A DNA stretch of 64,000 nucleotides from Solwaraspora sp. WMMD1047 (GTDB lineage: Bacteria; Actinomycetota; Actinomycetes; Mycobacteriales; Micromonosporaceae), in contig NZ_JARUBL010000001.1 of NCBI RefSeq assembly GCF_029626155.1, positions 7,220,501 through 7,284,500 on the forward strand. The letters run 5' to 3'. Of this stretch, positions 35,061-43,681 are shown in pieces (the first letter of the stretch is position 1; the number at the start of each line of letters is the position of its first letter). The position numbers and the translations under genes are program-made. The notes beneath the pieces are model-generated. The model had not been told where the DNA came from and searched no databases. It saw only the letters and a list, made by a program, of their open reading frames with translations.

Positions 35061-35312
35061 TCAGTGCCCGCCCGTGGGCGGCCCGGTGCCGCCGGGCCGG
35101 TTAACTTCGTCGAGCCAGGACAGCAGTCGCGGCAGGTTCTGACGAGGTGCGTAGATGAGGCAGGTGCCGTCGGCCGAGTGGCATCCGATGGCGGCGGCGT
35201 GTCGCAGCCGCCGCAGCGAGTTGACCCGGCCCATGTGAACGCTCAGGCCACGTGCGCGCGCTTCGGCGGCCAGGTCGGCGGCGCCCGGACCCAACTTCCA
35301 TTCGGTGGTGCC
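35061..35312 (-). pseudogene. C-terminal part of a DpdA/TGT-like gene, split by a transposon
   Basis: The stretch encodes GTTEWKLGPGAADLAAEARA and VHMGRVNSLRRLRHAAAIGC then HSADGTCLIY, ending LPRLLSWLDE with a stop at 35061. It continues exactly, in frame, the N-terminal part at 40665..41048 once the element at 35319..40664 is removed (384 plus 252 bp makes 212 codons). The SADGT and MGRVNS segments resemble tRNA-guanine transglycosylase-fold proteins that act on DNA. It has no start of its own. Confidence 0.75.
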
Positions 35313-35531
35313 GCCCAGTTTACCGTCCTGATCTTGAATGATATGGCGTTGACCTGCGGTTTTGTGTCGCGAACCTGTGCGGCACGTGATCGTGTCGCAG
35401 GCGTCTGCGCCGTCGAGGATTCCCTCGATTGGGTGCTCGGGAGGTCGTTCGTCGGTCGACTTGCGGTCGAGCCGGCGGAGTACGGCAGTGCGTCGTGACG
35501 CCGCGAACGCGCGACGGATAGCGTGTCGGTC

Positions 35532-36059
35532 ATGACGACACCGCAACCGGATCCGCCGCTGGCTCCGGACGAATTGGTGAGCACCGGCTCGGAACGGGAG
35601 GTGCTGGAGGCATTCCTGGATTTCCATCGCGGTGTGCTCGTCCGCAAGGTGTCCGGGGTCTCCGCCGAGGACGCTCGGCGCCGGCTCGTACCGTCGATGA
35701 CCACCCTGGCCGGTCTCGTCAAACACATGATCGGGGTGGAGCGGGGCTGGTTCGAGCGACGCCTGGCGCAGCGTTCGACCGAGGAGATCGGCAGCAACGT
35801 CGGCGGCGGCGAGGATAGCTGGGTTCTGGCCGACGACGAGACTGTCGAGGCGCTGGTCGCCGAGTACGAGCGGGCGTGTGAGCAGTCGCGGCGGACGGCG
35901 GCCCGGTTCGCTCTCGAGGACACGGTTCCGAGTCCTCGTCTGGGGCGGGTGTCGCTGCGTTGGATCTATGTCCACATGATCGAGGAGACGGCTCGACACG
36001 TCGGTCACGCCGACATCCTGCGGGAGCAGATCGACGGCGCGACCGGCGTGGACGGGTGA
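35532..36059 (+). CDS. DinB-family (DUF664-like) protein, transposon cargo (175 aa)
   Basis: The four-helix DinB fold is suggested by EREVLEAFLDFHRGVLVRKV, then TLAGLVKHMIGVERGWFERR with the first metal His, and VSLRWIYVHMIEETARHVGH with two more His. In actinobacteria such proteins are often mycothiol-dependent transferases or related metal enzymes. The ATG at 35532 is preferred over the GTG at 35523. It is the only non-recombinase gene in the element and faces away from them. Confidence 0.8.
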   Translation: MTTPQPDPPLAPDELVSTGSEREVLEAFLDFHRGVLVRKVSGVSAEDARRRLVPSMTTLAGLVKHMIGVERGWFERRLAQRSTEEIGSNVGGGEDSWVLADDETVEALVAEYERACEQSRRTAARFALEDTVPSPRLGRVSLRWIYVHMIEETARHVGHADILREQIDGATGVDG

Positions 36060-36184
36060 GCGGTCTGCGTTGTGGGCGGTGTCCCGGCCGACACCGGCGT
36101 CGTGCCGCCGACAGTGCGGGTTCGTCCGTATCGGGGTGGCTGCGCACATGCTTGGGTCGAGGCCGTTGATCACGTTGGTCTCCT

Positions 36185-36787
36185 TCAAAGCGGTCGCAGG
36201 TGGCGAGTCACCTGTGGCTGGTCGAGCAGTTCCGCTTGAAGCTCGGCGATCTGCTTGTCCTGTGAGCGGTTGTTTTCGCGGGCCGCGGCGAGCCGCTCGT
36301 TGAGGTTCTTGGCGTCCGCGGTGAGCGTGCGGATCTGTTGTTTGAGCGTGGTGTTCTCGGTGACGAGCCGTTGGACGGCGTCTTCGGGCAGGTCGAGTTC
36401 GAGGTCGCGGATGCGTCCGAGGAGTTCGCCGATGCGGGCGCGTTGGTCGTGAATCTCTTGGTAGGCGGTCTTGAGCCCGTCCTCGGCGTTGAGCGCGCGT
36501 TCGCGCCATGCGGCCTCGGTGGCCGCGGCTGCGGCTGCCTGGGTTTGGCTTCGTTGGGCGTTGGCCTCGGTGGCTGTCTCGCGGATGAGTCTGCGAGCGT
36601 CGGTGTTCTGGTAGAGGAAGGTGCGGGACACGTTGGCGCGACGCTGGACGGCGCTGACGGTGACAGGGCTGCGCTCGCGGCGCATGTCGTGCAGTACCGC
36701 ACGGACCCGGTCGAGCATCGACGAAGTCGTGCGTCTGCGGGCGGCGATGGCTGCGTCGATCCGTTGCGACGAAACGGTTCTGGTCAT
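36185..36787 (-). CDS. tnpC: TnpC-like coiled-coil protein, DUF6262 family (200 aa)
   Basis: A DNA-binding-like N-terminus (SPVTVSAVQRRANVSRTFLY) is followed by a long coiled coil (LGRIRDLELDLPEDAVQRLV then TENTTLKQQIRTLTADAKNL). This matches DUF6262/TnpC proteins of Tn554-type elements, which assist the two tyrosine recombinases. It follows tnpB by 15 bp on the same strand. Confidence 0.8.
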   Translation of the reverse strand: MTRTVSSQRIDAAIAARRRTTSSMLDRVRAVLHDMRRERSPVTVSAVQRRANVSRTFLYQNTDARRLIRETATEANAQRSQTQAAAAAATEAAWRERALNAEDGLKTAYQEIHDQRARIGELLGRIRDLELDLPEDAVQRLVTENTTLKQQIRTLTADAKNLNERLAAARENNRSQDKQIAELQAELLDQPQVTRHLRPL

Positions 36788-36802
36788 GGTGAGTCCTCGG
36801 GT

Positions 36803-39367
36803 TCAGTAGGTGTCCGGTGGGGGTTGGGCGGTGATGTCGGCGAGGTCGGCGGCGCGGAAGCCGACGTTCCAGATGCGGTGGTAGTAGTCCTGCGGGCGGC
36901 GCAGGTCCAGGGCGAGTGCCTGGTCGAGCAGGCCGAGGCCGGCGAGGGCCTTCTCGAGCCCGTGGATGGCCTGGGCGGTCGGTGCGAAGACCTGGTGGAG
37001 GTAGTCGGCGGTGGCGTCGTCGGGAGCTCGTTCGGCGATCGAACGCCACTGTTCCTGCTTGCGCCGCCAGTAGAGCAGGTCGGCGCCGGAGAGTACGAAC
37101 CTGTCGCAGTTCTCGCAGTCCAGCTTCCATGGGCAGGCGCCGCCGTCGACGACGGGTTGGAAGGTGCAGAAGCCACCGTCGGCCGGGGTGCTGCGCCGGC
37201 TGAGGTCCAGCGCGAGCGCGAGGGCCTCGTTCCGGTCGAGTGGGGCGGTTGCGCTGGAGAGCAGTTCGCCCGGGTTGGCGGCTCCGGGGCCGGCTACCCA
37301 GACGGCGTGGAGGATGTCGTCGAGGTCGGTGGCCGCGATCTTGGTGTAGTGCTCGGCCATGCGTTCGGACACCTGGCCGAGGTACTGACGGATGTGGCTC
37401 AGCGTCGCGCCGTGCTTGAGCAGCTTCGTCGCGAGGGTGTGGCGTGCCTGGTGCGGGACGCAGGATCCGAGGTCGAGTCCGTCGACCCACGCCTTGAACC
37501 GGTTGTGGAAGGTCGTGTAGGCGATGGACCGGGCTTCGCCCGGGTTGCGTTTGCCGGAGGGGAACAACGCCATGCTTGCCCGCTCGTCGCGGGTGGGCTG
37601 CCGGGCATGACGGTGCTCGAAGCGGATGAGGCTCGTGCGCCGGCGTCCGTCGAGGCGTTGGTAGAGCCGCTCGGGGATGCGGATGCCGGCGTTGTAGTTA
37701 CCGACCTTGGTCTGGTCGTGCCAGAGCATGGCCAGGCCGCCGTAGTGGCCGATGCAGTCCAGGCGTAGCTTGAGTACCTCGCTGCACCGCCGGCCGGTGA
37801 ACACGATCGTCTCCCACACGTCGCGCACGCCACGGTCGAGCGGATCGTGGTCGGCGGCGAGGCGTGCGAGGTTGGTCTCGTCGGCGAGTGCCTGGGCGAC
37901 CTCGTCGGTGAACGGGTTGCGGGAGATCCGCGGCGACCCGCCACCGTGCGGGATCGCCGTGATGAACGCAGCGCTGAGGCCGATGCGCGCCGCCTCCCCG
38001 GATTCCAGCGCCTCGTAGAGCGTTCGGCGGGCGTAGTTGAACACGTCGCGGCGGGTGTGCTCGGTGACCGTGGACAGCTGGCCGTCCTTGCGTCGTACCG
38101 CGAGCGCCGGGAGCACTTCGCGTTCGCGGTGGCGGTAGTCGGCGGCGAACCGGTGGGCGTGCTCCGCCCCGAGCAGCGTGGGATCGTGACCCCCGGCCGG
38201 CGCGTCAACGGCGAGGAAGGCGGCCAGCTCGACGCAGGAGCGGTGCAGTCCGTCGAACACCTTGCGGGTACGCGGACACTGCGGAGACAACAGCAGGCTG
38301 GCCATGCGGTCCCAGAGCAGATCACGCAACCAACGCAGCGAGACGTCGGTGAGGTCGAAATGGCTCTTGGTCTGGTCGAACCGGCGTCCGAAGTGCTCGG
38401 CTTCGATGAAACCGGCGGCTTTGGTGTCCTGAGGCCCGTGGTAGACCAGCCGGAGGTGGTCGAGGATCTCCTGGACGATCATGCGGTCGGTGTGGCTGCA
38501 CGACGCGAGGTCGACCTCGGCCAGGGACCTGACATCGTTGCTACGACACAGATGCACCAGTGCACGGATCCAGCCGACCGCCCAATGGGTGTGCTCGCGC
38601 CGTCGCGCGTGGGCGTGCAGTCCCCATTGGAGTTCCGCCTTGGTCAGCGGTCGTAGGCCCAGCAGGCTGATCTCGCCCAGGTGCCGCAGTGCCCGGGTGG
38701 TCCGGCACCACTCCCGAAAGGCCGCCTCATCCTGGTAGCCGACGACCACGGGCAGTCCGCGGCTCTCGAAGCGGTGCAGCCAGTTCACCGGCAGCGACGC
38801 ACCGCCTGGCCGGCCCTGGTCGTGGTAGTTCTCGCGGTGCCCGGCACACAGCCCGAGCGGTCCTTCGGCCAGGCCGGGGCAGACCACGACGGCGCAGGTT
38901 CCGTAGCCGTCGAAGGTAACCTGCGCGGGCAGCCATTCCTCGAAGGTCGTGTCGTCACGCGAGCGTTGCCAGGCGTCGCGGTGACGGCGACAGAGGTCGC
39001 TCGCCCTGGTGGCCGCCGGCCGGCCGGGACAGATGCGGCACGGCGTGAGGAAGCCGCCCTTGCCGGTCAGCGGAGTTGCGGTGTCGAGGAATGCGGCCCG
39101 GCTCATCCCGTTGCGGCGTGCGGCGAGCCAGTCGGTGTAGTGGGTCTGGCACAGGCCGGCGCCGGCAATCCACTGCCGTGGCCGTTCGCAGCCGGTGACG
39201 CCGCAACCCCAGGCGTAGACGGGGTGATCGCGTGGGAAGTCGATGACGTCGCGGTGGTAGAGCGGATCGGACGTGGGCGCCTGCAGCAGCGCGGTCAGTA
39301 CCTCCAGCCGGTCTCGGAAGACCCGTCCGGTCTGCGCGGCCGGAAGCAGCTCGAGGCGGCGGCTCAC
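36803..39367 (-). CDS. tnpB: TnpB-like large tyrosine recombinase (854 aa)
   Basis: The N-terminal half has several zinc-cluster segments (CGVTGCERPRQWIAGAGLCQ, CRICPGRPAATRASDLCRRH and CAVVVCPGLAEGPLGLCAGH). The C-terminal catalytic domain has the Arg of FTGRRCSEVLKLRLD, HQARHTLATKLLKHG with His and Arg, and the Tyr of ERMAEHYTKI. The size and domain order are those of Tn554-type TnpB. It overlaps tnpA by 4 bp (GTGA). Confidence 0.85.
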   Translation of the reverse strand: MSRRLELLPAAQTGRVFRDRLEVLTALLQAPTSDPLYHRDVIDFPRDHPVYAWGCGVTGCERPRQWIAGAGLCQTHYTDWLAARRNGMSRAAFLDTATPLTGKGGFLTPCRICPGRPAATRASDLCRRHRDAWQRSRDDTTFEEWLPAQVTFDGYGTCAVVVCPGLAEGPLGLCAGHRENYHDQGRPGGASLPVNWLHRFESRGLPVVVGYQDEAAFREWCRTTRALRHLGEISLLGLRPLTKAELQWGLHAHARRREHTHWAVGWIRALVHLCRSNDVRSLAEVDLASCSHTDRMIVQEILDHLRLVYHGPQDTKAAGFIEAEHFGRRFDQTKSHFDLTDVSLRWLRDLLWDRMASLLLSPQCPRTRKVFDGLHRSCVELAAFLAVDAPAGGHDPTLLGAEHAHRFAADYRHREREVLPALAVRRKDGQLSTVTEHTRRDVFNYARRTLYEALESGEAARIGLSAAFITAIPHGGGSPRISRNPFTDEVAQALADETNLARLAADHDPLDRGVRDVWETIVFTGRRCSEVLKLRLDCIGHYGGLAMLWHDQTKVGNYNAGIRIPERLYQRLDGRRRTSLIRFEHRHARQPTRDERASMALFPSGKRNPGEARSIAYTTFHNRFKAWVDGLDLGSCVPHQARHTLATKLLKHGATLSHIRQYLGQVSERMAEHYTKIAATDLDDILHAVWVAGPGAANPGELLSSATAPLDRNEALALALDLSRRSTPADGGFCTFQPVVDGGACPWKLDCENCDRFVLSGADLLYWRRKQEQWRSIAERAPDDATADYLHQVFAPTAQAIHGLEKALAGLGLLDQALALDLRRPQDYYHRIWNVGFRAADLADITAQPPPDTY

Positions 39368-40539
39368 CGTTCGCCCCAGAAGCGCTCGAGGGCCGCGGCG
39401 AAGGCCGGGTCGTGCACGTCGGCGTGGCCGTAGACCCCGTCAACGGTCGCGGCGGAGGCCCAGCCGCCGGCGTCACGGGCGTAGACGGCGTTGCCGCCCG
39501 ACGCGTCCAGAACACCCGTGGCGAAAGAATGGCGGAACTGGTGCGGCCTGACCCTGCCGAGATCAAGCCTGGCGCCGACGCGCCGCAGCATCCCGCGTAC
39601 CGCCTGCATGGCCAACGGCCGGCCGCGCCTCGGGCCGCGAAGCTGCACCAGGAGCATGCCGTGACCTGCGTCCGGCGGGTACTCGCCGGTGATGTAGCTG
39701 AAGTAGCTACTGACCATCGCCGGGCTGGCCCGGCGGACCGCACCGCCGCAGACCACACCGTCCTCAATCCGCCACGGATGCTTGGTCTTGGCCCGGCTGC
39801 GGTTGGCGTTGCCCTCCCGGTGGCAGATATGCACATGCGGCGACTGACACTGACCACAGGCAGCGCCGTCCCGCAGATGAAGGTCGACCAGGTGCAGCCC
39901 GCACAACTCGCCGACACGGAATCCGCCATCAGCCAGCCACGCGACGATCATGCGGTCGCGGGCGGAGATCCCGGACTCCGCCAGACGCTGAAGGGCTCCG
40001 TCCGGCAGCATCTTCGGGTGACGACGCCGCACCGCCTTCGTCGGTGCCAACGGGTTGGCCGGCATCGAGCGCAGCGCGTGACCGAGGAACGCGCGGCGCC
40101 GGTCGGCCTTGGTCGGCAGCCGCGAACTGTCCAGCTCCTTCGCGAGCGCCTGATTGATCCCCCGCCCGCCCTGGTGGCCGTAGAACCGCTTCAGGCAGGC
40201 CGCCATCACCTCCAACCCGCTCTGCCCGTACGGGGCCTTGCCCACCCGCCACGGCTGCCCGTGCGGGCCGGCATACTCAGCCCCGAGCGCCGCCATGTAC
40301 CGCTGCAGATCGCGCACCGTCACGCTCTCCGGAGCGAGGCATTCGAACGCCAGCCAGCGCAGGTGATCGACGAGAAGGTAGCTGTAGGTACGGCACGTGC
40401 CCGGCTCGCACGTACGCAGGAACCCGTCGGCCACCCGGCAAACCGAACCATCCGGCGACAGGATCGTGTACGCGCGACGGCCGTTCCCACGGACGATCTC
40501 CTGCACCCGCAGGTCGCCGATCACCGGCCGCCGCGTCAC
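39364..40539 (-). CDS. tnpA: TnpA-like tyrosine recombinase (391 aa)
   Basis: The catalytic domain shows the Arg of GGFRVGELCGL, HQFRHSFATGVLDASGG with the His and Arg pair, and the Tyr in ATVDGVYGH. The usual second His is replaced by Trp (GGWASAA). Insertions with CGQCQSPHVHICHREGN suggest a bound metal. It is the first gene of the transposon's recombinase operon and starts 125 bp from the element's right end. Confidence 0.85.
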   Translation of the reverse strand: MTRRPVIGDLRVQEIVRGNGRRAYTILSPDGSVCRVADGFLRTCEPGTCRTYSYLLVDHLRWLAFECLAPESVTVRDLQRYMAALGAEYAGPHGQPWRVGKAPYGQSGLEVMAACLKRFYGHQGGRGINQALAKELDSSRLPTKADRRRAFLGHALRSMPANPLAPTKAVRRRHPKMLPDGALQRLAESGISARDRMIVAWLADGGFRVGELCGLHLVDLHLRDGAACGQCQSPHVHICHREGNANRSRAKTKHPWRIEDGVVCGGAVRRASPAMVSSYFSYITGEYPPDAGHGMLLVQLRGPRRGRPLAMQAVRGMLRRVGARLDLGRVRPHQFRHSFATGVLDASGGNAVYARDAGGWASAATVDGVYGHADVHDPAFAAALERFWGER

Positions 40540-40664
40540 GCCACACCGCCGGTCGAAGAACTCAACGTGTCACATGTGATGAACATGGGCAGTAAACGAG
40601 TCCGCCACGAGCCCAGAAACGCCACCCACCGACGTCGCACACACCCAGGAGCACGGAAGGTAAA

Positions 40665-41048
40665 GCCCAAGAACAGCCCGTCGGTCAGCTCCCAGGGCAC
40701 CCGAAGGCGTTCGAGACCGTCCTGCGCGACGAGCGCGGCCGGGTAACCGGCAGCGCGGATACGGGGCAGCATCGGCACCGAGCGTGCCAGCGTGGCGGCG
40801 GCGTCGCCGACAACGTCGGGCGCGGTGGCGAACGCGCACCGCACCGCGTGCGCGGCGTGGCGGGCCAGCCACGCCAGATACCTGTCGTCGCCGGGATAGC
40901 GGCCCGCAGTGAAGCAGCCGTTGTCGGCGCACCAGTCCACGTCCTCCGGCACCGTGTTGCCCGCCGCCGGGGTGGCGATCATGCCGAGCCGGCCGGCACG
41001 CATCGCGTCAACGACGATCTTGCCGGAGGCGGTGGCGTAGTAACGCAC
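40665..41048 (-). pseudogene. N-terminal part of a DpdA/TGT-like gene, split by a transposon
   Basis: From the GTG at 41048 the frame reads VRYYATASGKIVVDAMRAGR, DWCADNGCFTAGRYPGD and PRIRAAGYPAALVAQDGLER, ending LFLG at the insertion point. These segments resemble queuine tRNA-ribosyltransferase-like proteins of the DpdA type, which place 7-deazaguanines in phage or element DNA. The gene overlaps the VUT transporter gene by 41 bp. With its C-terminal part at 35061..35312 it would give a 211-aa protein. The family call is from remembered patterns, not a search. Confidence 0.7.
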
Positions 41049-41685
41049 GGGCGACCAACACGGCGGCGACAGGTATGAGCGTGACCCAGGCTTTGACCCA
41101 CAGCTGACCGGGCAGCGCCGACCAGACCGGGAAGCCGGCCAGGGTAAGGAAAACGATCGTGTCCAGCAGGGCTCCAACGGCGTTGGACGCCAGCACCGCG
41201 CGCAGGAGGCCGCGGAGGCGAAGCGGCTGGTACACCAGCAGGTCAGCCAGTTCCGACACCGCGAACGCGGCCGCGGAGGCGAGGGCGAGCGCGGGTGCGA
41301 CCAGGACGGCGCTCAGCGCCGCGCCAACGGTGATACAGGCAAGCACGACGAGGCGGCCGGCCACCTCGTGGACCCAGTCGCGGACCAGCAGGGTGTACCC
41401 GGCGGCGACGGTGCCTGCGGTGGCGGTCATGCCGAAGCCGACCGGGACAAGTCCGTAGGTGGAGGTGAGCCAGTTCGCGGCGCCGACGCCGCCGACGAAC
41501 GCGAGGACCGCCAACACCGCCGCGCCGCGGTGCCGGTGCCGGCCCGTCCAGGTCGGCCGGCGGTGGCGGGCGCGGCGAGCCGGCCCGCACCGGAGTTGGG
41601 CGGATGAGGTGCCGTTGCCGGTTCCGGCCGGGTGGTGGTTGGTCGGCATGGTGGGTTGCGTCAATGGCGGGGTGGGGCAGGTCAT
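41008..41685 (-). CDS. VUT/YhhQ-family transporter, likely for a 7-deazaguanine precursor (225 aa)
   Basis: Six or so hydrophobic segments lie after a hydrophilic N-terminus: AAVLAVLAFVGGVGAANWLT, LVPVGFGMTATAGTVAAGYT, VVLACITVGAALSAVLVAPA, AFAVSELADLLVYQPLR and LLDTIVFLTLAGFPVW. The SELADLLVYQPL and NAVGALLDTIVFL segments fit the VUT/YhhQ family, which imports preQ0 or queuine-type precursors. The ATG at 41685 is the likely start. It is coupled to the split DpdA-like gene, which supports a 7-deazaguanine role. Confidence 0.75.
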   Translation of the reverse strand: MTCPTPPLTQPTMPTNHHPAGTGNGTSSAQLRCGPARRARHRRPTWTGRHRHRGAAVLAVLAFVGGVGAANWLTSTYGLVPVGFGMTATAGTVAAGYTLLVRDWVHEVAGRLVVLACITVGAALSAVLVAPALALASAAAFAVSELADLLVYQPLRLRGLLRAVLASNAVGALLDTIVFLTLAGFPVWSALPGQLWVKAWVTLIPVAAVLVARALLRHRLRQDRR

Positions 41686-41843
41686 GAGGGGTGTCTCGTC
41701 TCCTGGAAAGGGATAGACCCGCCGCAGGTGCGGTGGGTCCGTGTGGCGTGCGCGTCGGCCGGTCGGTCGCCCGATTTCGCGTCGCCGGAGGTGCGTTGGA
41801 AGGTCGTCTGTCGCCGAACGCCGCCGTGGAAGCGGCCCGCTGA

Positions 41844-41884
41844 GGAGGGCAGGCGCCCGGGTGGGACGGGGATGCCTGCCCTCC
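41844..41884. terminator. 11-bp inverted repeat upstream of the transporter gene
   Basis: GGAGGGCAGGC (41844-41854) and GCCTGCCCTCC (41874-41884) pair perfectly around 19 nt. The hairpin is in the 255-bp gap between the XF1762 fragment and the transporter. It could end the upstream operon or form an RNA control element; I could not match it to a known preQ1 riboswitch. Confidence 0.4.
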
Positions 41885-41940
41885 ACGGGAGGCCGCGGCG
41901 GCCCGCCGTGACCTGGACCTGGACCGGGACGGGAGCCGTG

Positions 41941-42090
41941 CTATCGCGGTGCCTGCCAGCGCAGTCGGGCGATGTGCGCGGTGCCGTGGTCGGCGCGAGG
42001 ACGGCTGGGCCGGTTCCAGCCGGGCGCGGGTGGCCGGGCGGCGACGACGCGCCACCCGGCCGCTCGTAGACTTGCCCCGGACTCCCCGTC
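41941..42090 (-). pseudogene. C-terminal part of an XF1762-family gene, split by an 11-kb insertion
   Basis: The minus strand reads DGESGASLRAAGWRVVAARP, then PAPGWNRPSRPRADHGTAHI and a stop at 41941 (49 codons). It has no start codon. This is the missing end of the gene at 53333..53635, which stops in RLVTYTQ at the other edge of the insertion. Joined, they give 150 residues, as expected for XF1762-family proteins (YTQ followed by GESGASLRAAGW). Confidence 0.75.
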
Positions 42091-42261
42091 AACCGGGCTT
42101 GTCGTCAGTTCACGAGGGACCTTCTGTTCGTTCTTGACCTGCGGTGCTGGTAGGACCCCGTGCCAAGCAGCCCGACACGGGGTTGACGTTTGGTCGGGAA
42201 TCCCGAAGGATCTACCGAAATACTTGGACGATCGCTCCTGGGATGAACGCGAGGTACGGGC

Positions 42262-43347
42262 GTGGCGCTGGCGGTGGTGCGCTCGATCCGTTCACCCCGA
42301 GGGCTGGCGACCGCCCAGGAGGCGGAAGACTTCGAGCAGGAACTGCTCGATCAGTACGCGTTGGCGATGTCGGCCAGCGGTGTCGGGGATGAGCAGGTGG
42401 CGAGCCAGCGGGCCACGCTGTTCGAGTTCATCCGGTTCCTGCAGCGGCCGGTATGGACGGCGGAAGCGTCGGACGCCGACCGGTATCTGGCGTGGCTTCG
42501 CTCGGAGAAGGACCAGGCGACCAGCACCCGATACGGCAAGTCGATCGCGCTGCGGCAGTTCTACGGCTTCCTGGTGATGCGGTACCAGGGCGACATTCAC
42601 GCGCTGACCGGGCATGTCGTTGACCAGCCAATCGACGAGTTCAACCGGCCGACGAAGCCATACCACGACGTGCCGCGGGTGCCGCCGTCGCAGCCGGAGG
42701 TGGAGGAGTTGTTCGCCCGGTGGCGGGAGTGGCTGCCCAAGGCGCGCAAGTTCCTGCCCGCTGCTCGCGACTACCTGGCGGCGTCGCTGTGGCGCCGTGC
42801 CGGGCTGCGCATCAGCGAGTCGGTCATGCTCGACATCAGAGACTGGCGGCCGGATCTCGGCGAGCTCGGCAAGCTGCACGTGCGGTACGGCAAGGGCAGC
42901 CGTGGCCGGGGACCCAAGACGCGACTGGTGCCCGGGATCAACGCGGTCGACGAGTTACTGACTTGGTGGCTGCGCGATGTGCGACACCAGTTCGGCGACG
43001 ACTGGGACGACCCAGACGCGCCGCTGCTGCCCAGCGAGCGCCGCGACCGGTTGACCGGCAGGTGCCTGCGGGCAGGCGCGAACGCTCTGCGGACCGGGCT
43101 AGCCGACGCGGTGCGGCGCTGGCTGCCGGCGTGGGACAGCCAGTTGACCCCGCACGGCCTGCGGCACTTCTGCGCATCGTCGTTGTACGCCCGCGGCGTA
43201 GATCTCAAGGCGATCCAGGAACTCCTGGGCCATTCGTGGCTGTCAACTACGACCCGGTATATCCATGTGCACGAGTCACACATCGAGGGTGCTTGGGCGC
43301 AGGCGAACGAGCGGGTCGCCGCTCGGCTCGCCGGCGAGAGGAGGTGA
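42262..43347 (+). CDS. Tyrosine recombinase of the 11-kb element (361 aa)
   Basis: A complete tyrosine recombinase: core-binding domain (about 20-110), then Arg in RRAGLRISESVML, Lys in YGKGSRGRGPKTR, HGLRHFCASSLYARG with His and Arg, GHSWLSTTTRYIHVH with the second His and the nucleophilic Tyr. The GTG at 42262 is used. It is the likely integrase of the 11-kb element, 170 bp from its left edge. The next gene starts 4 bp after its stop. Confidence 0.85.
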   Translation: MALAVVRSIRSPRGLATAQEAEDFEQELLDQYALAMSASGVGDEQVASQRATLFEFIRFLQRPVWTAEASDADRYLAWLRSEKDQATSTRYGKSIALRQFYGFLVMRYQGDIHALTGHVVDQPIDEFNRPTKPYHDVPRVPPSQPEVEELFARWREWLPKARKFLPAARDYLAASLWRRAGLRISESVMLDIRDWRPDLGELGKLHVRYGKGSRGRGPKTRLVPGINAVDELLTWWLRDVRHQFGDDWDDPDAPLLPSERRDRLTGRCLRAGANALRTGLADAVRRWLPAWDSQLTPHGLRHFCASSLYARGVDLKAIQELLGHSWLSTTTRYIHVHESHIEGAWAQANERVAARLAGERR

Positions 43348-43351
43348 GCGG

Positions 43352-43681
43352 ATGCGGTGGAACCTGCGGCTGAAGGCCGCTGAACGCGGGATCTGGAAGT
43401 CCACGGAGATGCGCCGGTTGCTGGCCGAGCACGGGCTGGAGATCAGTGCTGGCAAGATGTCGGCGCTGTGGACGACCACGCCGACGTCGATCCGCCTGGA
43501 CGACCTCGACGTGTTCTGCGCCGTACTGGACTGCACCCCGGCGGAGCTGCTGCTCCACCAACCACAGCAGGTGAAGGCCCGCCGCGACGAACTCAAACGG
43601 GCCGCCAACGCCGACATCGCGCCGACCGGCAGCCCGGTCGTCCCGCGGCTGGGCCGTAACCGATCCCTGCCGCCGGCATGA
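43352..43681 (+). CDS. Cro/C1-type helix-turn-helix protein in the recombinase module (109 aa)
   Basis: The product has the pattern of a short HTH_26-like regulator: RLKAAERGIWKSTEMRRLLA, then ISAGKMSALWTTTPTSIRLD and the closing DLDVFCAVLDCTPAELL. GAGGTGA lies just before the ATG. The stop overlaps the next ATG as ATGA. It probably controls or assists recombination by the two flanking genes. Confidence 0.75.
   Translation: MRWNLRLKAAERGIWKSTEMRRLLAEHGLEISAGKMSALWTTTPTSIRLDDLDVFCAVLDCTPAELLLHQPQQVKARRDELKRAANADIAPTGSPVVPRLGRNRSLPPA

Larger units (their letters stand above)
35319..40664. mobile_element. Tn554-like transposon carrying a DinB-family gene (about 5.3 kb)
   Basis: The element has the tnpA-tnpB-tnpC recombinase trio (minus strand) and one cargo gene (plus strand). 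Both ends begin TTTACCnTCC in inverted orientation: forward from 35319, and complement from 40664. They are flanked by GCCCAG (35313-35318) and GCCCAA (40665-40670), like the hexanucleotide cores of Tn554 relatives. Removing it restores one continuous reading frame in the host gene. Boundaries are seen in the sequence; the family is established knowledge for this gene trio. Confidence 0.85.

Noticed and set aside
35061..37490. Very long minus-strand ORF of 809 codons
   Set aside because: Most of it is the shifted frame of tnpB and tnpC and antisense to the DinB gene. Only its last 84 codons (35061..35312) are real, as the end of the split gene.
41686..41940. preQ1 riboswitch in front of the transporter
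   Set aside because: A hairpin is present but I could not find the preQ1 aptamer's conserved A-rich tail; at this GC content the match would be unreliable.
41682..42092. 136-codon minus-strand ORF overlapping the transporter start as ATGA
   Set aside because: Its translation has no protein character, and another frame over the same bases encodes the clear XF1762 C-terminal part and crosses the element edge.
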